Below, in pieces: positions 42,835-50,980 of a DNA stretch of 64,000 nt (its first letter is position 1; the number at the start of each line of letters is the position of its first letter). The stretch comes from Saprospiraceae bacterium (GTDB taxonomy: Bacteria > Bacteroidota > Bacteroidia > Chitinophagales > Saprospiraceae), in assembly GCA_016712145.1 (NCBI GenBank), contig JADJRO010000001.1, positions 1,116,001 through 1,180,000 on the forward strand. The letters run 5' to 3'. The notes under the pieces were generated by a model. The model saw only the letters and a list, made by a program, of their open reading frames with translations, was not told where the DNA came from and ran no database searches. A program made the position numbers and the translations under genes.

Positions 42835-45800
42835 ATGAATCTTGAAAATATCAAGCAATTAAAATTTACAAACTGGTGCATTCACAATTCAACCAGTATT
42901 TATGTTATTACGATCATTATCTGTTTGGCAGGCTTTGTTTCCTATCAACGCATTCCGAAAGAATTGTTTCCAGATATTGTCATCCCTACGGTTTCAATTG
43001 CAACCATTTATCCCGGAGCAACTCCTGCTGATATTGAAAACCTGATCACCAAGCCCATTGAGAAAGAATTAAAATCAGTCAGTGGAATTAAACGTATCAA
43101 AAGTAACTCGTTGTCAGACTTTTCATTGGTAATTGCAGAATTCAATACAGACCAGGATCCAAAATTATGTAAACAACGCGTCTCGGATGCAGTAGATAAA
43201 GCGAAAAAAGATTTACCTACCGATTTAAAAGACGATCCACAAGTCCAGGAATTTGACTTTAGTGAAATGCCCATCCTAAATATCAATATAGCCGGAGATT
43301 TTCCACTGGATCGTTTAAAAGAATATGCAGAACAATTAAAAGATAAAATAGAAAACAACAAAGAGATTACCCGGGTCGATCTTATTGGGGGTGTCGATCG
43401 TGAAATTCATGTGGATGTTGACCTCTATAAATTAAATGCATCCGGGATCACTTTTAATGATATTGAAAATGCGATTCGGGGTCAGAATTTAAATATTTCT
43501 GCAGGTGAATTACGGATAAATGAATTGCGTCGAAATGTTCGTATCACCGGAGAATTTAAAGATCCAAAATTAATCCGTGAAATCATTGTGCGTTCATTTA
43601 CAGGCACCACTGTGTTTCTAAAAGACATTGCAACGGTAGAAGATAATTTTAAAGAAAAGCAGGACTTTGCCCGATTAGACAATCAATCCGTCATCACGCT
43701 CAATGTAATTAAACGCAGTGGTGAAAATCTCATTGAAGCCACTGACAAAATATATGCCATCATCAATGAATATAAAGCCAATAAATTTCCACCGGGTATC
43801 AAGGTAAAAGTAACAGCTGATACTTCAGAAAATACGCGCGTTCAATTGCATGACTTAATAAATACGGTAATCCTTGGATTTATTTTCGTGGTATTCATCC
43901 TGATGTTTTTTATGGGATTTACCAATGCATTCTTTGTCGGATTGGCCGTACCGCTATCTTGTTTAATGGCTTTCCTCATAATGCCGGGATTGGATATGAC
44001 GATGAATGTGATTGTACTTTTCTCCTTATTACTTGCACTGGGGATTATCGTAGATGATGCCATCGTCGTTATTGAAAATACACACCGGATCTTTAATAAA
44101 TACAAACACCTCAGCATTGTTGAAGCGGCTAAATATGCCGCTGGCGAGGTTTTTGTTCCTGTTTTGGCTGGTACCCTTACCACACTGATGCCCTTTTTTC
44201 CACTGCTATTCTGGCCGGGCATTATTGGTAAATTCATGTCTCACCTTCCGGTAACCTTGATTATTACCCTGGGTGCTTCCCTATTTGTAGCCTTCGTAAT
44301 GAATCCGGTTTTTGCTGCAAGTTTTATGAAGCGAGACGAACCCGGTAAAGTGGAAACCTTAGCAAGTTATCGCAAAGTATTTATTTTCTTTATTGGCCTG
44401 GCGCTATTAGGGTATTTCAGTATGGGCAAAGGCCTTGGCAATTTTGCAGTTTTTTGCATCTTGCTCATTTTGCTTTACCACTTTGTTTTTTCTAAATTAA
44501 TTTTCTTGTTTCAAACAAAATGGTGGCCTGCCGTATTAAATGCATATAGAAGTTTATTGAGAATTATTATTAAAGGATATCGTCCAATCGGAGTTATCCT
44601 AAGTGTCTTTGTATTATTGATTGCAAGTTTTATCTATTACGGAAGTACCAATCCACAGATTGAAGCATTTCCAGACGGTCAACCCAATTTTGCATTTGTC
44701 TATTGCAAATTACCCATTGGATCCGATGCAAATGTTACAGACTCTGTGACCCAGGTTATAGAAAACCGGGTTTACAAAGTCGTTGGCAAAGACAATCCTA
44801 TCGTTAGTTCAATTATTTCAAATATAGGTCTCGGCGCTGGTGATCCACAAAATCCAGATCGAGTTGCAACACCAAATAAAAGCAAAGTGTCCGTTGCCTT
44901 TGTCCGTTTTGCAGATCGTGGTGGCAAATCTACCCGTGCCGTATTGGATTCTCTTAGGGAAGAATTTAAAACCGGGATTCCCGGTGCTGAAATCAGTGTA
45001 GAAAAAGAAAATAACGGTCCGCCGGTAGGTAAACCAATCTCAATAGAAATCACTGGAGATGATTTTGATGCTTTGGATAAAATTAGCCGACAATTAATGA
45101 AAGGCATCGAAGCAAATAAAATTGAAGGGATTGATGGTTTGAAGTCTGATTTACAAATTTCGAAACCAGAAATAGTTATTGACATTGATGAAGAAAAAGC
45201 CCAACGCGAAGGGATCAGCCTGGCTCAGGTTGCACTGGAATTACGTACGGCCTTATTTGGAAAAGAAGTTTCTAAATACAGAGACCAGAATGATGACTAT
45301 CCAATCCAATTGCGGATCAAAGAAAGCAATCGCGACAAACTGGAAGAATTATTGAATTTAAACGTATCGTTTATGGATATGTCCACACAACGATTTAAGC
45401 AAATTCCAATCAGTTCCATTGCAACGATATCTTACGGTAATTCCATTTCCACGATCAATAGAAAAAATCAAAAAAGAGTATTGACCTTGGCTTCAGATGT
45501 TGTCACTGGATTTAATCCATCTGCAATCATTGCTCAAATAAAAGATCTCGCAGCTCAAATGGATTTACCTGAAGGATATGAAATAAATTTTTCTGGCGAA
45601 CAAGAAGAACTCCAAGAAACGATTGACTTTTTAGGTGTTGCATTTGGCACTGCATTGGCTTTAATGTTTTTAATCTTGGTTACTCAATTTAACTCTGTAG
45701 TAAAACCAGCTATTATTTTTAGCACGGTCTTGTTCTCATTGATTGGGATTGCATTGGGATTTGGATTTTTTAACATTACACTGAGTGCAGTCATGACGGG

Positions 45801-46203
45801 TGTTGGAATTTTCTCATTGGCTGGAATTGTTGTGCGAAACGGAATCTTGCTGATAGAATTTACGGACGAGCTTCGACATCGGGGGACTCCGGTTGAAGAA
45901 GCCGTTGTAGAAGGTGGTGCAACAAGGATTACCCCAGTTATTCTTACAGCACTCTCTGCCATACTTGGATTGATCCCATTGGGAATTGGTGTAAACATGG
46001 ATTTTGAAAGTCTGTTTACCAATTTTGATCCTAAATTCTATTTAGGAGGTGATAACGTGGCTTTTTGGGGCCCACTTGCCTGGACCATAATATTTGGATT
46101 AATCACTTCGACATTTTTAACCTTATTAGTCGTTCCAGCGATGTATATGTTAGGATTCAAAACGAGGGAAAAATCTCGTAAATTGATTGCTAAATATTTT
46201 TAA
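42835..46203 (+). CDS. RND efflux pump, inner membrane transporter subunit
   Basis: The 1,122-residue AcrB/HAE1-type protein has the N-terminal transmembrane segment, two large periplasmic porter loops and two six-helix blocks. The N-terminal text RIPKELFPDIVIPTVS and the TM4 text LLALGIIVDDAIVVIENTHR (D-D proton relay) are diagnostic. A second block carries FSLAGIVVRNGILLIEFTDE. Slightly longer than E. coli AcrB (1,049), with extra residues near TM7. It exports drugs, bile-like compounds or lipids; the substrate is unpredicted. It is likely cotranscribed with the upstream adaptor, and the barnase-like gene starts 26 bases after its stop. Confidence 0.95.
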   Translation: MNLENIKQLKFTNWCIHNSTSIYVITIIICLAGFVSYQRIPKELFPDIVIPTVSIATIYPGATPADIENLITKPIEKELKSVSGIKRIKSNSLSDFSLVIAEFNTDQDPKLCKQRVSDAVDKAKKDLPTDLKDDPQVQEFDFSEMPILNINIAGDFPLDRLKEYAEQLKDKIENNKEITRVDLIGGVDREIHVDVDLYKLNASGITFNDIENAIRGQNLNISAGELRINELRRNVRITGEFKDPKLIREIIVRSFTGTTVFLKDIATVEDNFKEKQDFARLDNQSVITLNVIKRSGENLIEATDKIYAIINEYKANKFPPGIKVKVTADTSENTRVQLHDLINTVILGFIFVVFILMFFMGFTNAFFVGLAVPLSCLMAFLIMPGLDMTMNVIVLFSLLLALGIIVDDAIVVIENTHRIFNKYKHLSIVEAAKYAAGEVFVPVLAGTLTTLMPFFPLLFWPGIIGKFMSHLPVTLIITLGASLFVAFVMNPVFAASFMKRDEPGKVETLASYRKVFIFFIGLALLGYFSMGKGLGNFAVFCILLILLYHFVFSKLIFLFQTKWWPAVLNAYRSLLRIIIKGYRPIGVILSVFVLLIASFIYYGSTNPQIEAFPDGQPNFAFVYCKLPIGSDANVTDSVTQVIENRVYKVVGKDNPIVSSIISNIGLGAGDPQNPDRVATPNKSKVSVAFVRFADRGGKSTRAVLDSLREEFKTGIPGAEISVEKENNGPPVGKPISIEITGDDFDALDKISRQLMKGIEANKIEGIDGLKSDLQISKPEIVIDIDEEKAQREGISLAQVALELRTALFGKEVSKYRDQNDDYPIQLRIKESNRDKLEELLNLNVSFMDMSTQRFKQIPISSIATISYGNSISTINRKNQKRVLTLASDVVTGFNPSAIIAQIKDLAAQMDLPEGYEINFSGEQEELQETIDFLGVAFGTALALMFLILVTQFNSVVKPAIIFSTVLFSLIGIALGFGFFNITLSAVMTGVGIFSLAGIVVRNGILLIEFTDELRHRGTPVEEAVVEGGATRITPVILTALSAILGLIPLGIGVNMDFESLFTNFDPKFYLGGDNVAFWGPLAWTIIFGLITSTFLTLLVVPAMYMLGFKTREKSRKLIAKYF

Positions 46204-46229
46204 TAAAAACGGGATTAATAGGATATGAG

Positions 46230-46685
46230 ATGAAACAGCTGCGGGTTTATATCATTGCTGCATTTCTCCTTCTTCTTATTGTCTGTGTTTTAAAATTTAA
46301 GCAACAAAACAGTCAGCACGTTTTCCCAGCTAGCTCCAATAGGGAAGCTGTTGTGAGTAATCCACAAACCAATGTTTCCAAAGAGGATGGATTAAAAGCA
46401 ACAAAGGAAGCAGCCATTCCAAGCTATGTAATTGAAACTTTAAATTACATTCTTAAGTACGATAAAGCACCTAAAGGCTATGTTGGAGGTCGTATTTATT
46501 TTAACCGCAACAAAGTACTCCCTCAAAAAGATGCTTCTCAAAGAAACATCCAATACAGAGAATGGGATGTACATCCAAAACAACCAGGAAAGAATCGAGG
46601 TGCAGAACGATTGGTAACCGGCTCTGATTTATCCGCTTATTTTACGAAGGACCATTACAATAACTTTATTAAAATCAATTTATGA
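46230..46685 (+). CDS. Barnase-type guanyl ribonuclease (toxin-like)
   Basis: The 151-residue protein has an N-terminal signal/anchor (VYIIAAFLLLLIVCVL, residues 6-21) and a linker rich in Ser/Lys. A barnase/N1-T1 domain follows: VGGRIYFNR, YREWDVHP (catalytic Glu111), KNRGAERLV (Arg123 and Arg127) and the final KDHYNNFIKI (His142). These correspond to Glu73, Arg83, Arg87 and His102 of barnase, so the RNase is probably active. The signal suggests export or a membrane-tethered form. It overlaps the barstar-type gene by four bases (ATGA). ATG start at 46230. Confidence 0.85.
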   Translation: MKQLRVYIIAAFLLLLIVCVLKFKQQNSQHVFPASSNREAVVSNPQTNVSKEDGLKATKEAAIPSYVIETLNYILKYDKAPKGYVGGRIYFNRNKVLPQKDASQRNIQYREWDVHPKQPGKNRGAERLVTGSDLSAYFTKDHYNNFIKINL

Positions 46686-47122
46686 AAGCATGCATTTTTG
46701 GCGTACACACCACCAAGGAATTTCAACAACAGAGATGCCGGAATGCATTTATCGCCAGAATGGACGGAGCCTGTTGCAGAAACTCAGCAGATTTTTTTTC
46801 AGAACTAAAACTGCAATTTGAATTGCCGGATTATTTTGGAAATAATCTGGATGCCTTGTATGATTGCATGCTCGATTTGGAATGGATTGCCCAGGAGCAA
46901 GTAATTTTATACATGGAAAATGCAGACCAGTTACTGGCAGATGAAGTCAATGATCCTGATTTAATTGATGATTTGGTAACCACCCTGGATGAGATCTGTC
47001 AATCCTGGTTGCTTGTGGAGGATGAAGAATTTACTCCTAAAAATTTTAAAGTAATATTTCAACCTATTTCAGAATTCAAAGAAGTTCTGGATCGGAATGA
47101 AATCGTATATAAACTTTTATAG
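46682..47122 (+). CDS. Barstar-family ribonuclease inhibitor
   Basis: The 146-residue immunity/inhibitor protein has the barstar core PDYFGNNLDALYDCMLDLEWI (here the YFGNNLDALYDC segment), with acidic residues that in barstar contact the RNase active site. A C-terminal strand FKVIF follows. It neutralises the upstream barnase-like RNase in the cytoplasm, protecting the producer before export. It starts at ATG 46682, overlapping the RNase stop (ATGA), so it is translationally coupled. It is longer than B. amyloliquefaciens barstar (~90 residues), with an N-terminal extension and an acidic insert (ADEVNDPDLIDD). It ends in TAG at 47120-47122. Confidence 0.9.
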   Translation: MKACIFGVHTTKEFQQQRCRNAFIARMDGACCRNSADFFSELKLQFELPDYFGNNLDALYDCMLDLEWIAQEQVILYMENADQLLADEVNDPDLIDDLVTTLDEICQSWLLVEDEEFTPKNFKVIFQPISEFKEVLDRNEIVYKLL

Positions 47123-47148
47123 TTTTAAAACAACTGAATTATTCTTAT

Positions 47149-47269
47149 GGGAACCTCTAATAATTTCTTAGACGAGGCTTGCGAATTTTTTAAACGCAGA
47201 TTTTACTACTGTAAATGAGGTGTTTAAAAAAATCGCATAACGAAGTATAAGGGGTTATTAGAGATTCCC
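47149..47269. mobile_element. 121-bp MITE-like element with TIRs and 4-bp target duplication
   Basis: The 15-base terminal inverted repeats (47149-47163 GGGAACCTCTAATAA; 47255-47269 TTATTAGAGATTCCC) match with one mismatch. TTAT flanks both ends (47145-47148 and 47270-47273), as expected of a target-site duplication. The 121-base interior has no ORF. A related end (GGAACCTCTAA ... CTTAGAC) lies at 50434-50457. The right TTAT supplies the stop codon of the aspartokinase gene, so insertion did not disrupt that gene. No transposase is encoded here. Confidence 0.7.
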
Positions 47270-48568
47270 TTATGTAGTACTTTTTTTAGGTACGATGGCC
47301 GGTGCATTTTTTACCACCATTTGCAAAGTTTTGCGAATGCGTTCTTCCAGTATTACAATTTTTTCTTCTAGCAATTTGGGAATCATGGCATCCTGATAAT
47401 GTCTGATGGTCAATAATTCCAAATCCTGATCGACCAATACCTTGTATTCATTTTCTACTTCCTTTATCAAGGCTTTAATTCGCTGTGGATCATTTCGAAC
47501 GCACACAGAAAATGAGATTGCAGTATTGCGCATCATGTTTACTTTAACGCGATGTTTTTTAAACAACTCAAACAAATGGGCTAAATGGTGTTCAGCTATA
47601 AACGATAGATCTTTAGATGAAAAATGAATTAAAGATTGGTCATCTTCCAACACTACAATGGGCGGATACTCCAAATCCAAATCATCTGAAATCAAAGTAC
47701 CTTCTGATGCAGGATCCAAAAATGATTTTACAAATAATGGAATCCCTTTGCTTTTGAGCGGTTGGATTGTTTTAGGATGGATTACTTTGCAGCCATAGTA
47801 GGTCATTTCAATGGCTTCTGTATAACTCAACCGATCCAATTTAGTAACATGATCAAACAAATCAGGATCTGCCGTGAGGACACCGGGTACATCTTTCCAG
47901 ATATACATTCCATCTGCACCAAGCCCACTGGATAAAATAGCTGCTGTATAATCAGATCCTTCACGTCCTAAAGACGTGGAATTGTTTTCAGTACTGGATG
48001 CAATAAACCCTTGTGTAACGATTACTTTTTGGAGCTCTAATAAAGGACCCAAGGTATGTTTTATCCGGTCATTAGTGACCTCCCATTGTACTCTCGCATC
48101 TCTGTAAGTGTCATCCGTTTGGATAATACTCCGTGCATCGATCCATTCAATGGCATTTTCATTTAATTGCAACCAGGCACTTAAGATTCTGCTTGATATC
48201 AACTCCCCAATGCAGATAATCTGATCATAAACATAATCATAAGCCATTTCACGTTCCTCCTCAATGACCCATTCTGCTTCCACACAATGCTCGTGAATTT
48301 GCTGAGCCAATTCAGCTGGAATTTCTCCAAATAATTCCTTGGCAATTTGAAGGTGTTTCTCTTTAACCAATTGCAACAATTGCATGGACTCTGCAGGAGC
48401 TGTAAATTTCTTCGCAATCAGTTCCTCCAATTGATTGGTCGTTTTTCCTGTTGCAGATACTACAACCACCAAGGGTTCACTTTTTCCGTATTTAGATACA
48501 ATAGCCGAAACATTGCGAAATCCATCCGCATTTTTTACTGAAGCTCCTCCAAATTTAAATACTTTCAT
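47270..48568 (-). CDS. lysC: Aspartate kinase
   Basis: The 432-residue monofunctional aspartokinase phosphorylates aspartate in the first committed step of Lys/Thr/Met synthesis. The N-terminal KFGGASVKNADG is the AK signature, SLGREGSDYTAAIL is the Asp-binding region, and GVLTADPDLF fits the ATP site. The last ~130 residues form ACT regulatory domains, so feedback regulation is likely. No fused homoserine dehydrogenase is present. Its TAA stop lies in the TTAT duplication flanking the MITE-like element. ATG start at 48568. It is convergent with the barstar gene across the element. Confidence 0.9.
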   Translation of the reverse strand: MKVFKFGGASVKNADGFRNVSAIVSKYGKSEPLVVVVSATGKTTNQLEELIAKKFTAPAESMQLLQLVKEKHLQIAKELFGEIPAELAQQIHEHCVEAEWVIEEEREMAYDYVYDQIICIGELISSRILSAWLQLNENAIEWIDARSIIQTDDTYRDARVQWEVTNDRIKHTLGPLLELQKVIVTQGFIASSTENNSTSLGREGSDYTAAILSSGLGADGMYIWKDVPGVLTADPDLFDHVTKLDRLSYTEAIEMTYYGCKVIHPKTIQPLKSKGIPLFVKSFLDPASEGTLISDDLDLEYPPIVVLEDDQSLIHFSSKDLSFIAEHHLAHLFELFKKHRVKVNMMRNTAISFSVCVRNDPQRIKALIKEVENEYKVLVDQDLELLTIRHYQDAMIPKLLEEKIVILEERIRKTLQMVVKNAPAIVPKKSTT

Positions 48569-48618
48569 TTATTAAACTATAAACAGTTATCAATTAAGGG
48601 AAGCTTTAATCATTCCAA

Positions 48619-49638
48619 TTATTTTTTAAATATATCTTCATATTGGTTTTTTAGTGATTCATGAGTCATTGCTTCTGCTTCCATTTCTTTCGGACTGATC
48701 AGCAACATAGTATCACCTTTCACCAAAGCTTGTTTATCTTTTCCTAAAATTTTAGAAACTCCTTCCGTTTCCCATTTTTCCAACATGCGAATCCCTTCTT
48801 CTTCAAACACGCCATTTTGCAAATCTACGGAGGACATAAAATTTTCAGACAATTCCATAAACTGTTCCATTTCCCCAACTTTGCCGCTGATATCATCTGC
48901 AAGGGCTTCTAAAGATTCATCAAATAAGGCACGTTTATCTTTATCCCCGGCAATGACACTCATTGCAGATTTCATAGCGCTGTGACTGGCATGGATCGCA
49001 GCTCGCTCTTGTTCTTTAATCTTGACTTCATCAGAAATATCTTCTGACATGATTTCAGAGTTTTCATACATTTTAACGAGCACCTTATAGAGGATGCTCA
49101 TTTTTCCATACAAATCCTCCAGTTTCATATTTGATTCCTTGAGCCTGCCTGCTTGTCTTGATTTAAGCACTAACACGGTTTGAATATTTCCTGCTTTCGC
49201 TTGTTCAGCCTGGCTCAAACTTTGCTTAATCTGATTTTGATTATTATAAATTTGTTCGCGCAACAGGTGCATTTGACTTCTCAATTTGGTAATCTGTTTA
49301 TTCATTTTCCCCAAATTATCTTTCAAATCTTCAACATAGGCTTTTAAGATTCCAATTGGATCAATGCGGACAAACAAGGATGTCACCCATCGCATCACGG
49401 ATTTATAAAAATACCAGGAAACTGCCCGGGTTTGAGGATCCAACAGCACGAAAAGTATGGCCCCTAAAACCAGCAACATACCCGACAAATAGAGCATATT
49501 GGACGCAAGTTGAATGAGGGTCGGAAGAAATTTATAGAGCAGATAGGCGCCGCCAATAAGCGTTCCAGTCAATACCAAACCTCCGGTTACTCCCTCGGGT
49601 CGGTTCCAAAATCCTTTTGATTGATTTTCAAGTGCCAT
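48619..49638 (-). CDS. Membrane-anchored coiled-coil protein, PspA-like
   Basis: The 339-residue protein has an N-terminal pair of hydrophobic segments (about residues 18-35 and 44-65). A long coiled-coil region follows (ILKAYVEDLKDNLGKMNKQITKLRSQM), and then helices rich in Glu/Lys up to the C-terminus (MLEKWETEGV). The helical segment after residue ~95 resembles PspA/IM30/ESCRT-III-like proteins in its spacing of DLKDNLGKMNKQITKLR and EQIYNNQNQI, but lacks a clear family signature. It may remodel or protect membranes. It is preceded by a soluble coiled-coil gene (11-base gap) on the same strand, suggesting a two-gene unit. Confidence 0.45.
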   Translation of the reverse strand: MALENQSKGFWNRPEGVTGGLVLTGTLIGGAYLLYKFLPTLIQLASNMLYLSGMLLVLGAILFVLLDPQTRAVSWYFYKSVMRWVTSLFVRIDPIGILKAYVEDLKDNLGKMNKQITKLRSQMHLLREQIYNNQNQIKQSLSQAEQAKAGNIQTVLVLKSRQAGRLKESNMKLEDLYGKMSILYKVLVKMYENSEIMSEDISDEVKIKEQERAAIHASHSAMKSAMSVIAGDKDKRALFDESLEALADDISGKVGEMEQFMELSENFMSSVDLQNGVFEEEGIRMLEKWETEGVSKILGKDKQALVKGDTMLLISPKEMEAEAMTHESLKNQYEDIFKK

Positions 49639-49649
49639 GTTTATTAACC

Positions 49650-50306
49650 TTATTTCAGATAATTCTCCATCTTTTGCAAATCGTCCTTAATTTGTTGAAC
49701 CACCTGCTGATAGGCGTTTGCGAACGATGCTTTATTTGAATCTACTTTGTGTTGGGCATTTGCCAAATCTCCTTCCAAGGCACTGAGCTTCTTTTTATCC
49801 TCATCAAGTTGAGCTTGTAGTTGAGCCAATTTCTCTTCAGCCTGTTTGATTGTTTGTTTTAATTGACCTGATTCTGTTTGTTTTTGATTCAACTGATTCT
49901 GCAAATACTGATCTGCTGTTTTATTAAACTGAATTTGTTCGGCTTCCAATACATTTAAATATTTTTTGGCAGAGTCAAATAAAGTCTTTGCGTCTACATT
50001 AAATGCCTGGGCTGCTGCAAATGCAGTTTTAAATTGATTAGGCTCATCCAGGTGTTGCATTTGAGCTATGGATTGCACTGCTTTTCGAAACTCAAGATAA
50101 TCAAAGCCGGGTTGGTTGTTCTTTTCAAGTACCTGAGCCAGAATTTCTAAAAAACGTGCATTGCTTTCACTGCTCATAGTGGTTGCGCTTGAATTTTCTG
50201 CTTGTTTAACGCTAGGAGTATATTCCTGACGATCCGTAGGATTGTTGGCAGATTTGGGATCTTCCGGCACAATAAAAACCGCCTTAAGTTTATCAAGAAA
50301 TGGCAT
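49650..50306 (-). CDS. Soluble coiled-coil protein, unknown function
   Basis: The 218-residue protein has no signal peptide and no recognised domain. Residues 1-50 are polar and Ser/Asn rich. Residues ~50-105 form a predicted helical module (FLEILAQVLEKNN, FKTAFAAAQAFNVDAKTLFDSA). Residues 120-218 form a continuous heptad coiled coil (LAQLQAQLDEDKKKLSALEGDL). It sits 11 bases upstream of the PspA-like membrane protein, so the two are probably coexpressed and may interact. No enzyme motif is visible. ATG start at 50306. No function is proposed. Confidence 0.7.
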   Translation of the reverse strand: MPFLDKLKAVFIVPEDPKSANNPTDRQEYTPSVKQAENSSATTMSSESNARFLEILAQVLEKNNQPGFDYLEFRKAVQSIAQMQHLDEPNQFKTAFAAAQAFNVDAKTLFDSAKKYLNVLEAEQIQFNKTADQYLQNQLNQKQTESGQLKQTIKQAEEKLAQLQAQLDEDKKKLSALEGDLANAQHKVDSNKASFANAYQQVVQQIKDDLQKMENYLK

Positions 50307-50433
50307 ATTTTATCAATTGGGTTAAATGTAGCATGAAATTCAATTTTTAAACAAATAAATTGACCCATTTGGTTCCTTATATAAAAATAAAAGCACCGGA
50401 TGTAATCACAGTGCTTCTATTTTATAAGTTATT

Positions 50434-50457
50434 GGAACCTCTAAATACTGCTTAGAC
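50434..50457 (+). repeat. Solo MITE-like end related to the element at 47149
   Basis: GGAACCTCTAAATACTGCTTAGAC matches the left end of the 47149-47269 element (shared GGAACCTCTAA, TA and CTTAGAC blocks, and later GC-AATTTTT). No matching right end was found in this gap, so it appears to be a decayed or truncated copy. A 6-base stem (50389-50394 / 50411-50416) lies just before it. Confidence 0.5.
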
Positions 50458-50511
50458 TGATTTATGCAATTTTTCAATTTCCAGCTTAAAAGGAGCTAAA
50501 TCGGATTTTAA

Positions 50512-50540
50512 AAATTACAAAACTTGTCAAGTTGTAATTT
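50512..50540 (-). terminator. Stem-loop after the small secreted-protein gene
   Basis: On the minus strand a 9-bp stem (arms 50532-50540 and 50512-50520), with an extra inner CTTG/CAAG pairing, is followed by a T-rich stretch. It lies 22 bases past the stop of the gene ending at 50562, so it probably terminates the adhesin/small-protein transcript. Confidence 0.5.
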
Positions 50541-50561
50541 AAAGATTCTTGATTGAATTAA

Positions 50562-50960
50562 TTATTTTGCCAGAATATTTATAAGTTTTGAAAAATTTTC
50601 ATCCCAAATACCTGTAATAAAATCCTGATAGGCTTCATCATCTGCTTTTAGGCCTAAATAATTACAATTATTACCTAAAGCAAGAAAGGTGGTTGTGCCA
50701 GGCGTATTCGTTTCCAAATATTCTGCTATTGCAAAAAACAAACGCTGTTGAGTCATTAATTCCTGACCGGGCACACCGCCATTATTTGCAATTGTAGTAA
50801 TTTCATCATTAACCAGTTGCAATTCAGCACGAACTAACTTTGCAGCTTCTCCAACACTTTTTAATTCAGGAACTACTCCAGTTTGAGCAAACGAAGTGGG
50901 TCTGGCATAAAACATCAAAGCCAAGAAGCATATCGTTAATTGAAAATATTTCATGTTCAT
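50562..50960 (-). CDS. Small secreted protein, unknown function
   Basis: The protein has 132 residues from ATG 50960 (the frame also opens at a TTG one codon earlier; ATG 50954 is another option). The N-terminus is a signal peptide (MKYFQLTICFLALMFY ... SFAQ) with cleavage before QTG. The mature part is helical, with two cysteines absent except Cys109-like NNCNY, and has no family I recognise. It starts about 20 bases after the stop of the giant adhesin on the same strand, so the two are likely cotranscribed. It could be a secreted partner or periplasmic helper of that adhesin. No homology is claimed. Confidence 0.55.
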   Translation of the reverse strand: MNMKYFQLTICFLALMFYARPTSFAQTGVVPELKSVGEAAKLVRAELQLVNDEITTIANNGGVPGQELMTQQRLFFAIAEYLETNTPGTTTFLALGNNCNYLGLKADDEAYQDFITGIWDENFSKLINILAK

Positions 50961-50980
50961 CAATTTAATTAATACATTAT

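Noticed and set aside
43842..44237. Minus-strand ORF of 131 residues inside the RND pump gene
   Set aside because: The opposite strand is a full, well-conserved RND coding region; this is a shadow frame. Similar shadows occur at 43008-43361, 44772-45185 and 45684-46022.
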